A stretch of DNA of 64,000 nt from Prochilodus magdalenae. Its lineage: Eukaryota > Chordata > Actinopteri > Characiformes > Prochilodontidae. Position 1 is the stretch's first letter. The number at the start of each line of letters is the position of its first letter. Below the pieces are notes generated by a model. The model searched no databases. It worked only from the letters and a program-made list of their open reading frames with translations, and was not told the origin of the DNA. Below are positions 13,960 through 27,249 of this stretch, one piece after another. Where the stretch lies: assembly GCA_024036415.1 (NCBI GenBank), contig JAMWET010006765.1:87501-151500 (forward strand), read 5' to 3'. A program made the position numbers and the translations under genes.

Positions 13960-14840
13960 GAACACCACATGCAGGAGCAGAACTGCTGAGCATGTAATGT
14001 AAGCAAGGCCAGGCCTTATTGCTATACCTGACTGACCCAACAGCTACGATTGCGGACATTCAACAGACCATAATGGCCTGTATGACACATCCTGTAAGTG
14101 CCAGCACCACCGGCGGATGGAAGCACGACATAGGACTACATGCACAGAGAATGTTACAATGACCACCTTTCAACATCGTCATAGACTGCATGTGTCGTGC
14201 CAGACTTCACTGATCACTGAGATCACTGAGAATGGCAGCGGGTCATCTTCAGTGATGTCCCGCTTTTGTCTTGGTAGGGACGACCAATGAATCCACCACA
14301 AGTCCTGAAGACCTGGTGTTACTCCACCTCCGCTCCAAAAACAAAATCTGCAGGAACTGTGTGAGAATAATCAAGCTGCATGGGATGGATTGTCACAGGA
14401 CACCGTTAGGAGTCTCTACAGCTCCATGCTGAGACGTAACAAACATGGTGACTCAACACCATACTGGGACATACTACAGTACTTCTGTATGTGTAGCTCA
14501 GTAAATATTCCCCATATCAGTCTAAATGTATCATCATGGTTGGGGTAGCTCAGTGGGTAACACCACTACTCAGGGTGCCACCTCTACGTGTGGGAGACTG
14601 GGGTTTGAAGCCCAGTCTGGGTGACTATGCTGAGCTACACTAATAAGAGTCCTTGGGCAAGACTCCTAACACTACATTGGCCTACCTGTACTACAGTTAA
14701 CCTTGTTAGTCGCTCTGGATAAGAGCGTCAGGTAAATGTAATCATTTATTGTTTCTGGTGACCTTCATCTTCCTTCCCAATAGCACTGCGATCCCACACC
14801 TATGTCCTTGTGGGTGGAGCTATTTTTTGTATGCTGAGTG
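13960..14840 (+). mobile_element. Tc1-like relic (family T-B) carrying a nested SINE
   Basis: It aligns by eye with 50.1-50.7 kb: tgccagcaccaccggcggat, gcgggtcatcttcagtgatg, tgtgagaataatcaagctgc, ctccatgctgagacgt, and the end gctgagtg then TA at 14841. The 14538-14740 block is an inserted SINE. The transposase is reduced to fragments. The left end is uncertain. Confidence 0.7.
14538..14740 (+). mobile_element. tRNA-derived SINE, family A, inserted in a Tc1-like element
   Basis: Head ggttggggtagctcagtggg, B-box-like ggtttgaagccc, tail cgctctggataagagcgtc. Flanks show a short duplication around atcat. The same host element at 50.1-50.7 kb lacks the SINE, giving the empty site. Confidence 0.87.
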
Positions 14841-16663
14841 TATATTACTGCTACATCTTTTACTTTTCTTTGGTTTACTGTAATCAAAGTCGAAAGGCTT
14901 AGATGTAATTCTGTATTTACTAAATTTAAAAATGAAATATCACCCGGCATTTCACCACTGCAGTTTGCTTTACTCAGGGATGACCTTTTTGAGAATGATC
15001 TTTTTTTTTTGCAGAACAAAAATAAAGTTTCTACCTTTTACCGTTTTCTCACTTTTAATTTAAAACAGTCTCTGTGACATTTTCCCACCACCACATGTGC
15101 GTACTGGTGCGTGCCTTTAGCTTTCTAAAGCTAGGCGGGATTATATCTATTTTCAGGGTTGGTTTAATTGCATGGCAGCTTACACTGTGTGAATGATTGA
15201 AGGGCTTTACCTTTTAGAGGAATTCTGATAGAATTTCGAGTTTGACAACTCTAGAGGCCTCAACAGATGTCACTATCACTGGTCATGGAAATACGCATCC
15301 CTGTTGTCTGAGTTAAGCACTAAGCCCAGTCTACCAAAGAAGGTGATTAGGTATTCTAAGGGTTCCTTACTTAGCTGGCTCAGGTATAAAAGATTTGGGC
15401 TGGAGGTGAAATCAGGAGGAGGCTCTGAGACCACCAGGACGACTTCAAAAAGGGAAACACATGACAGCCATGTACCATGTCAGTGCAATGTTTTTTCAGG
15501 GTTTGAATGGCTCCATGCTTGGTTAGTCCTATGACGTCAAACTGGAAAGCTAACTAACATTTTCTCTATCATATTGCACTACTGGTTTCCATGGCCACTG
15601 GAGTACAGAAGGCGTGGTCATGCAGAGTGGCCACATGAAAAGACTCTCCGGAGAGTTGCCCTTATGGTCTTCTAAGCTGTATACAAGTTGCTGTTGTTAG
15701 CTTAACATGTGCAGCAGTGTTGGCTGTGTTAAGTTGGCTGAGTTAAAGAATTTAAAACCAACGCAGACATGCTGGAAGAGCACCATGGCAACTTTGTGCC
15801 ATGGACTATGGCCCTCTGGCTTTGTTCAGGAGTCAGTGGCTAGACAGACAAGCATGGGAGAGCTGGGTGTGATGGTTTGGCAGGCCTGAACCCCACTGCC
15901 AAAAAAGCTGAAACAGCATGTGCTAATGCCACACCAACAAGCCTTTAGTCCATGCCATCAAGGCAGACAGTCAGGGATCGAGCACACGCTGTTTCCCGTA
16001 GATCTGTTTTCCTGTAGCATCAGTTTTGCCACAGTTATAAGTGGTAAACAAACGATCTGTACTTTTTTGCTAGGCCTGTCAGTTAAATCGCATGTTCCTT
16101 TGGAAGTAGGCATTCACTCAACATAGCAGCACTAGCTTCAGTGGTGAGTTAACAGCTCTTCCTTTGGAAATTCTCTTTTCTGGATTGCTAATGCAGTTGT
16201 CTTTGGTTTGAGAAATAAACAACAATTCACTCTTTCTCCCAGACTCCTGGGAAGATTTGGGAAAGTTGCTATAAAGTATAAGATGGAAAACATTGCAGTC
16301 ACATTTGCTAATCTACTAGGAGTCAGTGGGTAAACTAATTTGTTTCAGCACCACACGAAGATAGACCAGTTCTGCAGCTCTAGATAGTTTGGAGCATTGA
16401 AGACTGAGGGTGAAAACTTTACCTTTCTCTGAATTTGTCTGTTTTCCATAATGGTCATTGTCAGGTCATGATGAGTTTATTTTCAGGGACACCCCCGGAA
16501 TTTGGATTTTGAGACATTTGGAGTTCCAAGAGATTAAGCAGGCGCCCCCAGACCCAAAGAACCCCCTGCATTTTGAATCTTGGTTTAAACACTTTACTTT
16601 TAGAAAAGACATTTTTTTTCTCAAGGATTCTTTAGTAAAGTTCTACATAGCACCAAAAGGGTT
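14841..16663. other. Intergenic, no gene recognised
   Basis: Several short ORFs (60-77 codons) without domain likeness or splice context. No repeats identified. Confidence 0.55.
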
Positions 16664-17200
16664 CTGGTGGACAGTACCTCAGTACATATAACGTGTTACT
16701 GTATTTTATATTCCACTACATTAGGCCACATCTGTCCTTCCTTTTGGCTTATGGGTCCATAAAAACCTAACATGTCCAAACAACAGAGGCATGAAGCGAG
16801 CCCACCAATCAGGGTACAGCAGTCACTTTGTTAGACAGAGCTTGGTTCTAGCTAATGAAAACTGTTCTCCTGCAGTGTTTTGTGCTTATGATAGGCATCA
16901 GTGTCAAACTAACTAATGAGCTTATGATAAAGACTGAAAGTGACACTAGAGGCTCTTCACCTAGAATGAGCTGATAGAGAGTCTTGTTCCAGAAACGATA
17001 ATAGGAGATTAGAGCCATAATAAACATGCTACTGTTAGTCTCTGTACTATTTTAAAATACTTCAGTAGTTTAACTCAAGTTGAGGTCTAAATGGAGGAAC
17101 CTCTGCTGACACTGGAGGAGCATTTTACTATGGGTATCTCCACTTTAACTCAGGTATGTACTTCAAGTATGTACAGGTTGATGTACTACGTCCACCACTG
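16664..17200 (+). mobile_element. hAT-like non-autonomous repeat (family R)
   Basis: The left end ctggtggacagtacctcagt and the right end ctacgtccaccactg form a loose inverted pair. The interior shares cccaccaatcagggtacag and gacagagcttggttctagct with the 30.7 kb copy. No transposase. Class assignment is tentative. Confidence 0.55.
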
Positions 17201-17497
17201 CTGGTACTGTTACCGTGTCAAGCTTGCAACCGTTAACCATTACATACAACACATCCTTAATCAACCTGAAGAACCATTTTAGGAGCCTAACTCTAAGTCT
17301 CTCAGTCTAACCATGTATGTGGTTCCTTAAGTACTTAGGGTTCTGTACAGAACCATCGTCTTTACTTAACAACCCTAGAAAAAGAGTGTGGACAAACGAA
17401 CACATCTCATGAATAAGCTGGACGTGGTCCTCTTCTCCTGGACTTGCAGTCCATATGAGGTTCCGTTCGGTTACTGAGATGCTTTACAGTATCATAA

Positions 17498-18190
<693 letters not shown>

Positions 18191-19055
18191 TTGGGTTACA
18201 GGAGCTGCACGGGGACGCTTTGATGTCTGGAGGGGAACAAACAAACAAACAAGCAAACAAACAAAGATGCACGAGCTTGAAGTGACTTAAGGGGACTGTT
18301 GGAGAGCTGGAGTTCCGCGCGTGCGAGATACGGGAATGTATTAATGTTTATGAATGTTTACGTAGCTCTTTGTACTTCAGACTCTTTTCTATGGTACATG
18401 TGCGTCCGGCCAGCACATATATACACTCAAACGAGGGGGTGTTTGGCTCACAGATCAACAGTGTTGATGTGAAGTGCAGGTGCAGGTGCAGGTGCAGGTG
18501 CTGACGCTGCAGGGGCTCTGGTTCTGAGTGTATATACTGATGTTAACTTATAGTCTGTTGGATATGGGGGTTTTGGGCTGTTGACTTTTACAGTGAAACT
18601 GTTTACATGTTTTTACCTCAAATGCAAGAAGAGAATGTCTTTAAACCCCAACCCACACCCCCCACCCGACTTTGTATTAGACTTCCAAACTGCATGGACT
18701 TTAATGATGGAGTATATGTAGCCTATGCATCCGGCACCGTGGGTGTTTCTATACCGTATTTGTTTTATTTTTTGAGCTGTTCTGATGTATTTCCCTCCCC
18801 AAACACGCTCATCCGGTGAGGACACTTGCACGTTTCCTTCTCCGTCCTTGCCGCTGTTTTGATGGGAGCTGGTCAGTTCATTCGTCAGCATGCTCCTGAT
18901 GTAACAGGTGCTTCTCTGCCCTGCTCTCTCTCTCTTTCTTTTTCCCAGATGATGAAACCTCAGTGCTGCATGAAGTCTTATTCATTTTTTGTACACCATG
19001 ATGATACTTGAAGTCGTGCAGCATGTTGTGTCAATAAAGATGCTATTTCAGTTGC
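18191..19055 (+). other. rprml: rprml 3' untranslated region (predicted)
   Basis: The sequence runs from the stop codon to a consensus AATAAA followed by tgctatttcagttgc. It holds an (AAAC)n-like run at 18236-18264 and a short GCAGGT tandem at 18475-18500. No convincing coding exon was seen. The extent is inferred from the polyadenylation signal. Confidence 0.6.
19033..19038 (+). terminator. Polyadenylation signal, rprml
   Basis: Exact AATAAA about 845 bases past the rprml stop, in the context gtgtcAATAAAgatgc. It is the best candidate 3' end for this transcript. Confidence 0.65.
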
Positions 19056-19845
19056 AGCTCTGCTTGCTGGTCTGATTTGGAGACTGAATGATGGACTGGA
19101 TGTGAAGGTATAGTCCTAGTTCCTGATAAGCTCATATAAAAGTGGGGGAAAGGAACATGCACACTCCTCTAGGGTTCTTCAGGAAAGACAGCGGTTCTAC
19201 ACAGAACTAGGAGCACTGTATGCTTAGATGGGTCATTGCCTGGTGACGTGGGTCTTCAGACTGATGTTAGATATACTGTATACCGTCACTGGCCAAACCT
19301 CACTGTTTGTGATGGTTAGTCGTCTGTGTATTCGGTAATTGATGATTGGACAGAAACGCACCAAATCTGCCTGAAAGTAAATCTCCTTATAACTGAACCC
19401 TGAAAGGAAAGAAGCCGTTTGGTCCTTCCTGTAAAGTCAGCATTCTGGAGATGCTCATGTTCTGGTTTTATTTATTTATTTAGACTTTATAACTCTACAT
19501 AGAACCTTTTTGAAAATGGTTCCAAGAACACATTATCCTCCCGTTACAAGCTTGTGGCCAAACGACAGCAGAGCCCTTGTTTGGTGTTCTAGTGAGCCAT
19601 TTTCAGAAGAAAGGAAAGTAATGAAAGTCTTGTTTAGAAATATGCTCCCCTGGGGTAAGAACACCCCCTACCAGCTAATACTGGCTCAACTGATCGGCAG
19701 GTGCTACAACATCTGCATCACTGACAGTCAGATCACATGCATTTTTCTAAATATTACAAACAGAACATTTATTACATTACGGCCTCTCAGTGATTCAATT
19801 TTTATTAGAAAAAAAAAAAAGTTGTTATTATTTATTAGAATTATT

Positions 19846-19870
19846 ATCATTGTTATCATTATCATTATCA

Positions 19871-19919
<49 letters not shown>

Positions 19920-20003
19920 TAGTAGTAGTAGTAGTAGTAGTAGTAGTAACAGTAGTAGTATTTGTAGTAGTAGTATTAGTGGAAGTACTATCATTAATTA
20001 TTA

Positions 20004-20043
<40 letters not shown>

Positions 20044-20150
20044 CATCATCATTCTTCATCTTCTTTTTATTATTATTATTATTAGTAGTAGTGGTAGTAG
20101 TAATAGTAGTAGTGGTAGTATTTGTAGTAGTAGTACTAGTGGAAGTATAA

Positions 20151-20184
<34 letters not shown>

Positions 20185-20285
20185 CATCATTCTTCATCTT
20201 CTTCTTCTTATTATTATTATTAGTAGTGGTAGTGGTAGTAGTAGTAGTAGTAGTAGCAGTAGCAGTAGCAGTGGTAGTAGCAGTG
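19846..20285. repeat. Compound trinucleotide array (ATT/AGT)
   Basis: Alternating blocks of (ATT)n and (AGT)n with AGC and ATC variants. The pattern (ATT) then (AGT) occurs three times, which suggests amplification of a compound unit. All long ORFs here (poly-Ile, poly-Ser, poly-Val) are artefacts. Confidence 0.95.
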
Positions 20286-20921
20286 TTACACGCCCCAGGG
20301 GTGGGGTCCAAGTAACAGTTATGATCCCTGTAAAACATTATTGAACATTATTGAATTCAATATAACAAGGAAACTTTGGTCTCTTTGTCTTCTCTTTTTT
20401 CCACAGTTAGGCTCACCACATGAATGCATCAAAACATATTTCAACTTTAGCATTAGTCAACAAGACCCATTTCAGTACTGCCAAAAAAAAGGAAACAATT
20501 GTGCATGAAACACATCACAAATGATATGATATCTTGTAAATAGGATTTCTACTGCTATGTCAATAAACATTTACCATAATGGCAATCTGGTTACTGCCAT
20601 TTAGAGCTGTCAACAGAAACGTGTACTGTTTACACTGTTAGACCTGACCAAAGTATGAAAGAAAAACACATCTCAATGTCCAAACAAGAATAAAAAAAGT
20701 ATATATAACAACCATCAATATTTACGAACCACTGGGCAGTGTTCCTCCAAACTTACTATGTTAGCTGAGGCTTATTGTCTGTCCAAACAGGCTAAATGAC
20801 AAAAATAAGATGAAGTGCTTCAACAAACAAAGCCAAAAGGTTTAATTATATGGACAACATAACCATGGCCAATAAGGAGCTATCAGGAGCTAGCAGAGGC
20901 TAATGAGAGCTAGCGGAGCTG

Positions 20922-21344
20922 GTAGTAGTAGTAGTGATAGTAGTAGTCAAGTAGTAGTAGCAGTAGCAGTAGCAGTAGTAGTAGCAGTAGAAGTAGTAGT
21001 AGTAGCAGCAGTAGCAGCAGTAGCAGCAGCAGTAGTAGTAGTGATAGCAGTATTAGCAGTAGCAGCAGTAGTGGTAGTAGTAGTAGCACTAGAGGTAGTA
21101 GTAGCAGCAGTAGTAGTAGTGATAGCAGTAGTAGCAGTAGCAGCAGTAGTGATAGTAGTGATAGTAGCAGTAGTAGCAGTAGTAGTAGCAGCAGTAGTGA
21201 TAGTAGCAGTAGTAGCAGTAGTAGTAATAGTAGTAGTAGTAGTAGTAGCAGCAGTAGAGGTAGTAGTAGCAGCAGTAGTAGTAGTATTAGTAATAGTAAT
21301 AGTAGTAGTATTAGTAGTAGTAGTAGTAGTAGTAATAGTAGTAT
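20922..21344. repeat. AGT/AGC trinucleotide array
   Basis: About 423 bases of AGT with AGC, AGG and GAT variants in strict triplet register. Open on both strands only because of low complexity. It lies 636 bases after the first array and shares its AGT strand sense. Confidence 0.95.
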
Positions 21345-21559
21345 TTATATAGAAACAATAATACAATCTGAACAAAGTAACCGTGCTCTCCGTTATATTC
21401 ATTAGTGCAAGTACTTAACACGACAAAACTAATTAGTTGAAAGCAACACCTACACATACACATACAGTATGGTCACGTTTTGGCACCTCTGCAGCTGCAG
21501 CGACTTTAAAATCTACCATTTACTGCCAGTGTTATTCATCTAATTATTAATAACTCACA

Positions 21560-22310
21560 AATTGGAAAGAAGTAAAATTTGGACACCCTTTGGGCAGTCT
21601 ATATGGTATTTTTGTTGGAATCTTTCTATTCCTGTTTAAGGAATTTCCATCCACTCTTCCGAGTGGAACGCTGCTAGTGCTACAATACTCTTGGGACGCC
21701 TGGCATGCACAGCATGTTCAAGATCTCCTGGTTTTTAATGACGTTCACGTCCATGAACGTTCCAAAAGCTGCCGCTTCCATTTCTAGACGTAGCTAACAG
21801 GAAATTTCGAAGTGCCATCGCCCTGGTGTAGAAGTCAGACACATCTCAGCTTGGCTTGAAACTGTGCTGATATTCAGTGGAATCCATTCCTCCATCTACC
21901 TGAGGAAGGTTTTCTTTACCCCGGCTTCCATACAACCTCACCGCATAACAGATCCACCCCTGCGCTTAACATTTGGCTAGGTGTTCTTTTGATCTACGTT
22001 GCTCCTGTTCTCAAACGTACGTGCGGGGACTGCGGTGAAAGACTTCTGGTTTTCTTCATCACTCAGCAGCACTAGTTGCCTCTGGCATATCTCCGTGTTG
22101 ATTTGCAAGTGTTCAGATGCTTCATGACAGTTTGGACATTGGAAATTATGAGCTGGAAGCAGTTTGATATCTTTTCATATCCGTCCCCTGCTTTGTAGGC
22201 ATCAATTAGCTTTATTTTCAGATCCTCAGCCAGCTGCTTAGAGAAGCCCACGGTTGTTGTATGCAGGGCTGGGCTGTGCCACTGTGCTGCTCTGGGCAAA
22301 GCAGAACTAT
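21560..22310 (-). pseudogene. Tc1-like transposase relic
   Basis: The minus-strand N-terminal part reads TTVGFSKQLAEDLKIKLIDA then YKAGDGYEKIS and TVMKHLNTCKSTRRYARGN, a Tc1-type paired-like HTH. Downstream (lower coordinates) a broken frame has VKRRGGSVMR, corresponding to VKHGGGSVM. Stops and frameshifts are present. Confidence 0.6.
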
Positions 22311-22319
22311 GCAGCCCCC

Positions 22320-23213
22320 AGCAGATCTTCTAGAGCACAGGGATGCCAGGGCTATGCTCCTAAACACACATTTACGGTTAATGCTCTCGTGTGCTTACAC
22401 GTTGTTAGAATGTGTAACCTGTAAATGATCAGTTCCTCTAGCTGTACAGGTTCTGGGTTTGTGTTGGACCAGAATCCCTCAGTTCTGTTTGATTCTCTAC
22501 ACTACTGGAAACATGTCTCCCAAACTCCAGATCAGATATTGTATTAGATCTGTTTATTTAGAAAATCACTAATGACCTCCAGAAGCTGTATCTGAACCAA
22601 GCTAATTTCACCCCCAGAACCCTCGCCAACTCTCTGTAGGTCACTTGAGGTCAACCTTATGCTGGTTAGGGACATGTGGAAGATGGGTGGCGCTGATCAC
22701 GGTCAGTAGAACTGTGGTTTGGCCCTCTTGCCAGTCTGAAACTGGTTGTCCTGTGTCTGGCTGCTTGACCTTCTTATCCCAGATGCTCTGATCATGCCAA
22801 AGCGAACCCAACCTTCTGTTCCACATAAGAACCTGCTGTACATGTGGAGACGCTGATTTAAGAAGAAACTGGAGTGGTCTCTTATTTATTCCCAGAGCTG
22901 CATTCCAAACGCCACTTCAGCTAGGCTACATGTGTTTCTCAGCATCACATAGTGATCAGCAGCATCAGTCCTAAAACAATTTCTAAAACTGCAGCACCTT
23001 CACTGAAGCATGCACTGCTCTCCACAGACACAACTTCTACCCAGAGAACAAGACAAGGCTGAGCTACAATCAGACAGCTGTGATGAACCACACCGAAGGC
23101 TTGCAAAGCTAAAACAAATAATCATAGGCAAAAGCATATCGCCACAGGCGGAGAAGGCGCTTACCACCAGGAAAGACAGGCAACCGCTTGCAGCCCAAGG
23201 CCAGTGGGACTTA
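22320..23213. other. Intergenic, no gene recognised
   Basis: No convincing coding or repeat signal between the two Tc1-like relics. The overlapping 98-codon ORFs on both strands at 23000-23306 lack family likeness and run into the transposon terminus. Confidence 0.5.
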
Positions 23214-23746
23214 CAGGGGTTGGACAATGAAACTGAAACACCTGTCGTTTTAGTGTGGGAGGTCTCATGGCTAAATTGGACCAGCCTGGTGGCCAATCTT
23301 CATTAATTGCACATTGCACCAGTAAGAGCAGAGTGTGAAGGTTCAGTTAGCAGGTAAGAGCACAGTTCTGCTCAAAATACTGCAATGCACACAGCATTAT
23401 GGGAGACATACCAGAGCTCACAAAAGGACAGATTGTTGGTGCACGTCTTGCTGGCGCATCTGTGACCAAGACAGCAAGTCTTTGTGATGTATCAAGAGCC
23501 ACGGTATCCAGGGTAAGGTCAGCATACCACCAAGAAGGACGAACCTCCACCAGCATCACGTAGTGACCTGGCCACTATCCTGCAAGAAGAATGGCTTAAA
23601 ATCCCTCTGACCACTGTGCAGGACGCAGTATATGTCATTCCCAAGACCAACTGACGCTGTATTGGCCGCAAAAGGAGGCCCTACACCATACTAATAAATG
23701 ATTGTGGTCTAAAACCAGGTGTTTCAGTTTCATTGTCCAACCCCTG
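23214..23746 (+). mobile_element. 533-bp Tc1/mariner element with perfect 31-bp TIRs
   Basis: The termini 23214-23244 and 23716-23746 are exact reverse complements over 31 bases (caggggttggacaatgaaac at the left) and are flanked by TA on both sides. The + strand keeps the transposase HTH: LTKGQIVGARLAGASVTKTA, SLCDVSRATVSRVRSAYHQE, then a stop (ACG TAG). The DDE catalytic core is deleted, so it is non-autonomous. Confidence 0.93.
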
Positions 23747-24839
23747 TAGATTAATATTAAATTATTATTTTTTAAAATAAAGTTTTTTAAAATGTTGTTC
23801 ATGTTCACTTTTTTAAACAACAGTAATGTAAAATTGAGATATATGTATAGCATAAGAGTGATGAACGCTTTTTTAAGTGGACCCCTAGTGGCCCCACCAG
23901 TCTTCAGAATTACCAATGGCCACAGGCATTTAATTTGAAGACCGGTGCTGATAAATTGAAGGCTAGAAGCAAATGTAATAACCTGTAGAGCTGCTGCCTT
24001 TTGCATCATCCGGGACTACACTGGATAAAACTGTGGCTAAATTCACAACCAGTTTGATCAGCTGATCTCTCGAGGCAGAAATTAAACAACCCCGTAGTTA
24101 CATATGCCCCTACAGGTGTCTGAACATAACGGCTACATCATTTAAGGTGGAATGTTAATAAACAGCTCAGCTGCATCTCTGCCCACTGTACAAGTCGCAG
24201 TTAAGTGCTTCTGTAACCTATGGCTTCTCCTGTGATTAATGAATTGTATTATTTCTGTGTGCTACATACGAGACTAAATCTAGAGCATTAAGGAAGGAGG
24301 ATTTTATAGACTGGCATGCTTTCTATCTAACATGGCCACAAACCAGCTGCGCTCCGTGTTTGTTTTCTCAGGCTGAATCATCTTCTCTTGTTTCTGTGGT
24401 TTAGGGAATTTAACACACTTCTCTAAACTCAAGTATCTGATTCATTAGTTCCCTCCACACATAAAGCTCGTTCTGAGCAACACAGCGCATACGCCTAGTT
24501 TCAGTAGCTAAGCCACAGCTGGTCAGCCAGCCGGCTTTAGTGAAGGGTGGGGGGCGTTGTAGGGCGTTGTAGGTTCGAGAGGTTCCCTAACTGCTCACAG
24601 AGAGCCGTTATACTGCTGCTGTACTGTGTAATCCACGTCTGTAATTTGGTATATGTGGGCGAGTGCCTAGTTTGCCTATATGGACTGGTTGCTGAAGAGT
24701 CAAGGAATTTCTTTTACACTCTGGAAGTGTCATCAACAGACAGTGGCCAGACATATGAAATGTGCCCAAAAGGTACAGAGAGCAATGGATAGAAAATGAA
24801 AAGACATGATGTGATGTGCCCTCTATGGCTGAGGGGAGA

Positions 24840-25262
24840 GGACCTGCACCAGGTGGAGTCTCAGGGTTTTGTACATGAGTGATGGGAAGAGGGATTGTGA
24901 GATCGGCTGCAGGTTGAGACAGGCAGCAGCAGTAATGTGGTCACTGTACCGGACTGTAGTGGTGAAGAGCACATTGTGCCATAAGGCAAAGCTCTCTGTT
25001 TACAGGTCAGTCTGCATCCCTAGCCTCACCTGTGGTCATGTGCTTTGAGTAATGACCGAATGAGAATACAAGTGGCTTTTGTTTGCAGGCCGGAGGGCCA
25101 CACTCTACTCGATAGAGTAAGAAGCTCAGTCATCCAGGAGGTGCTCAAAGTAGAGCTACTAGAGCTCATCCCAAGTCCTGCTGGAGGGATTATATCTGGG
25201 GTTAGGGACAGATGGATACCGGGGACAGGATCGTTTGCGCTTATTTGCTTTCCCAACTGCAA
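24840..25262 (+). pseudogene. Non-LTR retrotransposon RT C-terminal fragment
   Basis: The + strand resembles the region after the RT core of a fish LINE: gtaccggactgtagtggtga, then a frame with MRIQVAF...DRVRSSVIQEVLKVELLEL. RDRVRSSVI.EEL is a common block in these elements. Frameshifts and loss of the rest show it is dead. Confidence 0.55.
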
Positions 25263-27249
25263 TCATGACCCCAGCCTGGACCAAGCTGTGTACGAAGACA
25301 AGTGAATGAATAACGCAATGGGTAATCTTAAACCGACAGGCTGTGGACTACAGTTGAACTCATCTAGACTTGCATTTTCCTAAAGGGTACCCTACATCAA
25401 TGCTAACATCAGCCAAAGCAAAATTGTGTTCTACAGACCTTCCTGAGAAAACGCCTTAACACCATAGTCTAAAAATAACAGGATAGGAATTCCATAAATT
25501 TAAAAATGAATGAAATATACAAAGGACATGCGTCTATGCAGACCTGGTAGTCACTGCTAAACAATACCTGAAGCTTTTATCCTTCAGAAAGAGAAATCAA
25601 AATCAAGCTCCTCTCTCCCTTCAGATCTGAAAACATTCACAGTTGTTCCTGTCTATCTTTCTACCGTGAGAAGACAACTTAACGCCATGGGTCTGAAATA
25701 ATGTATGGCTCCTAAGAAGCTGTTACTGAGAAAAGCAAATAAACGAAAACTTGAAATTCAAAGTAAGAAGCTGATGGTGTTCTCAGAATAATAGACTGTC
25801 CACCCCGGCATCCAGAACTCTATACTATCAAACGTGTTTGGGATTATTGTATTGTGGGAAGTACAGTACAACCAGCTTCTAAGACTGAACATCATTTAGC
25901 TAGCAGCTCAACTGACAGATGACTTTTGATGACAGATGACAGATGTCCAGCTAACAGCCCAATTGGATGAACAACACTGCACAATTACCATCCGTGCTGT
26001 TGAGTCTCTGCATTAGAAAGAACTGAACAAATGCATTTAGGACTCTCTCACTCATTTCACCAGCAAAGCGGATACTACCAATCATCAAAGTCCTCTATTC
26101 AAGTAGTCCATTGAACCTGGGAAGACTTTGGGAAGAGCATTGCAAATGATTTCATAAACCAATTTGGCAGATCAGATTTGATATGTAAAACTAAACATAT
26201 AATCTGTTATGGATTAATGATCTGGATTATTGAACCTTTTCCAAAGAGTCAAGTGCTTGTGAGACTTCCCTCTAAACTTTCTCCTGAGTGCTGTAAAAGG
26301 CCTAGACAGGCACAATGAGTCCTCTTTAGTCCTGGCCCAAAGTGAAGTATGCATCATGAACCCTTGACAATGATTCTACGATTTGGTGCAACCGCAAGTT
26401 CAAAGCCTTACAGTAAAGCTCCAGTTTGTGTTCCGCTCTCCTCCCTCTCTTCTCTGCGTAATGCTAAGTGGAGATTCCTTTACTGCAGCTCTCAAGCATC
26501 TTCAAGTCCAATTAAATGTCTCTCCTTCCTCCTCGACAGACTTGAAATACTTGGTGGAGTTTTGAAGTCACTGGCTTTGGGTTCCTTTGTGGGCTTTCCG
26601 ATACAATTCTTCTACCTCCACTTTTCCTTTTCATGTTCAGCGGCCCCGGGTTTCTCTTCCCTCTTTCTTTTGATCAGACGCTTTGCTTATAGCTCAGGTT
26701 CTTCTGTCCTGTTCTTATTCCTAGCTTCCTCCGAATTATTGTGTTAATTCCATAACCCGTTCTTTATTGGATTCTTTCTTCCACTCCCGTGTCCTTCCCC
26801 CACCACCAATCTTCTTGTTGTCCCAGTCAGTCCTTGCTTTGGTTGCCCCGTGCCCTCCCCTTTTTCCTGTATGCCTTACATGCCTACATGTTGGTTAAAC
26901 GATGTCTAGAAAGTGGCGACGCTAGTAGAAATGAGAAACAAGATCTTTCATGTATAGTTAACGCTCCTGCTGTCAGGGCCACTCCTTTTGTTATATATAG
27001 CTTGAGCAGGAAAGCTGGGTGATGTTTGACAGGACCTATATGGGGGAAGAAAAAACAGAGGCGAGAATATTAAACAAGAATGTCTCATCTAACATGGATC
27101 AACATAGGATGAAGTAATCCCTGTGCCGTCTAAATGATGTTCATTTGAATGCTGAATGTAATTAGGAGGCTTAGAAAGCCCAGAGAGGCCCTGCTATCAT
27201 TTTTGCATTTCCACTAGACAGTCTGGTAAAGGTCAAATTTAAATTTATT

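Noticed and set aside
12823..14740. tRNA-like sequences with A and B boxes
   Set aside because: They continue into SINE bodies and tails and do not form clean cloverleafs. They are SINE heads and not tRNA genes. The same holds for the family B heads at 38.4, 59.5 and 62.8 kb.
19510..21402. Poly-Ile, poly-Ser, poly-Val, poly-Thr and poly-Asn ORFs on both strands
   Set aside because: These are triplet-repeat translations without starts, domains or splice context of their own.
26349..26747. 132-codon + strand ORF with hydrophobic stretches
   Set aside because: The T/C-rich composition explains the Leu/Phe/Ser content. No family, splice site support or promoter was seen.
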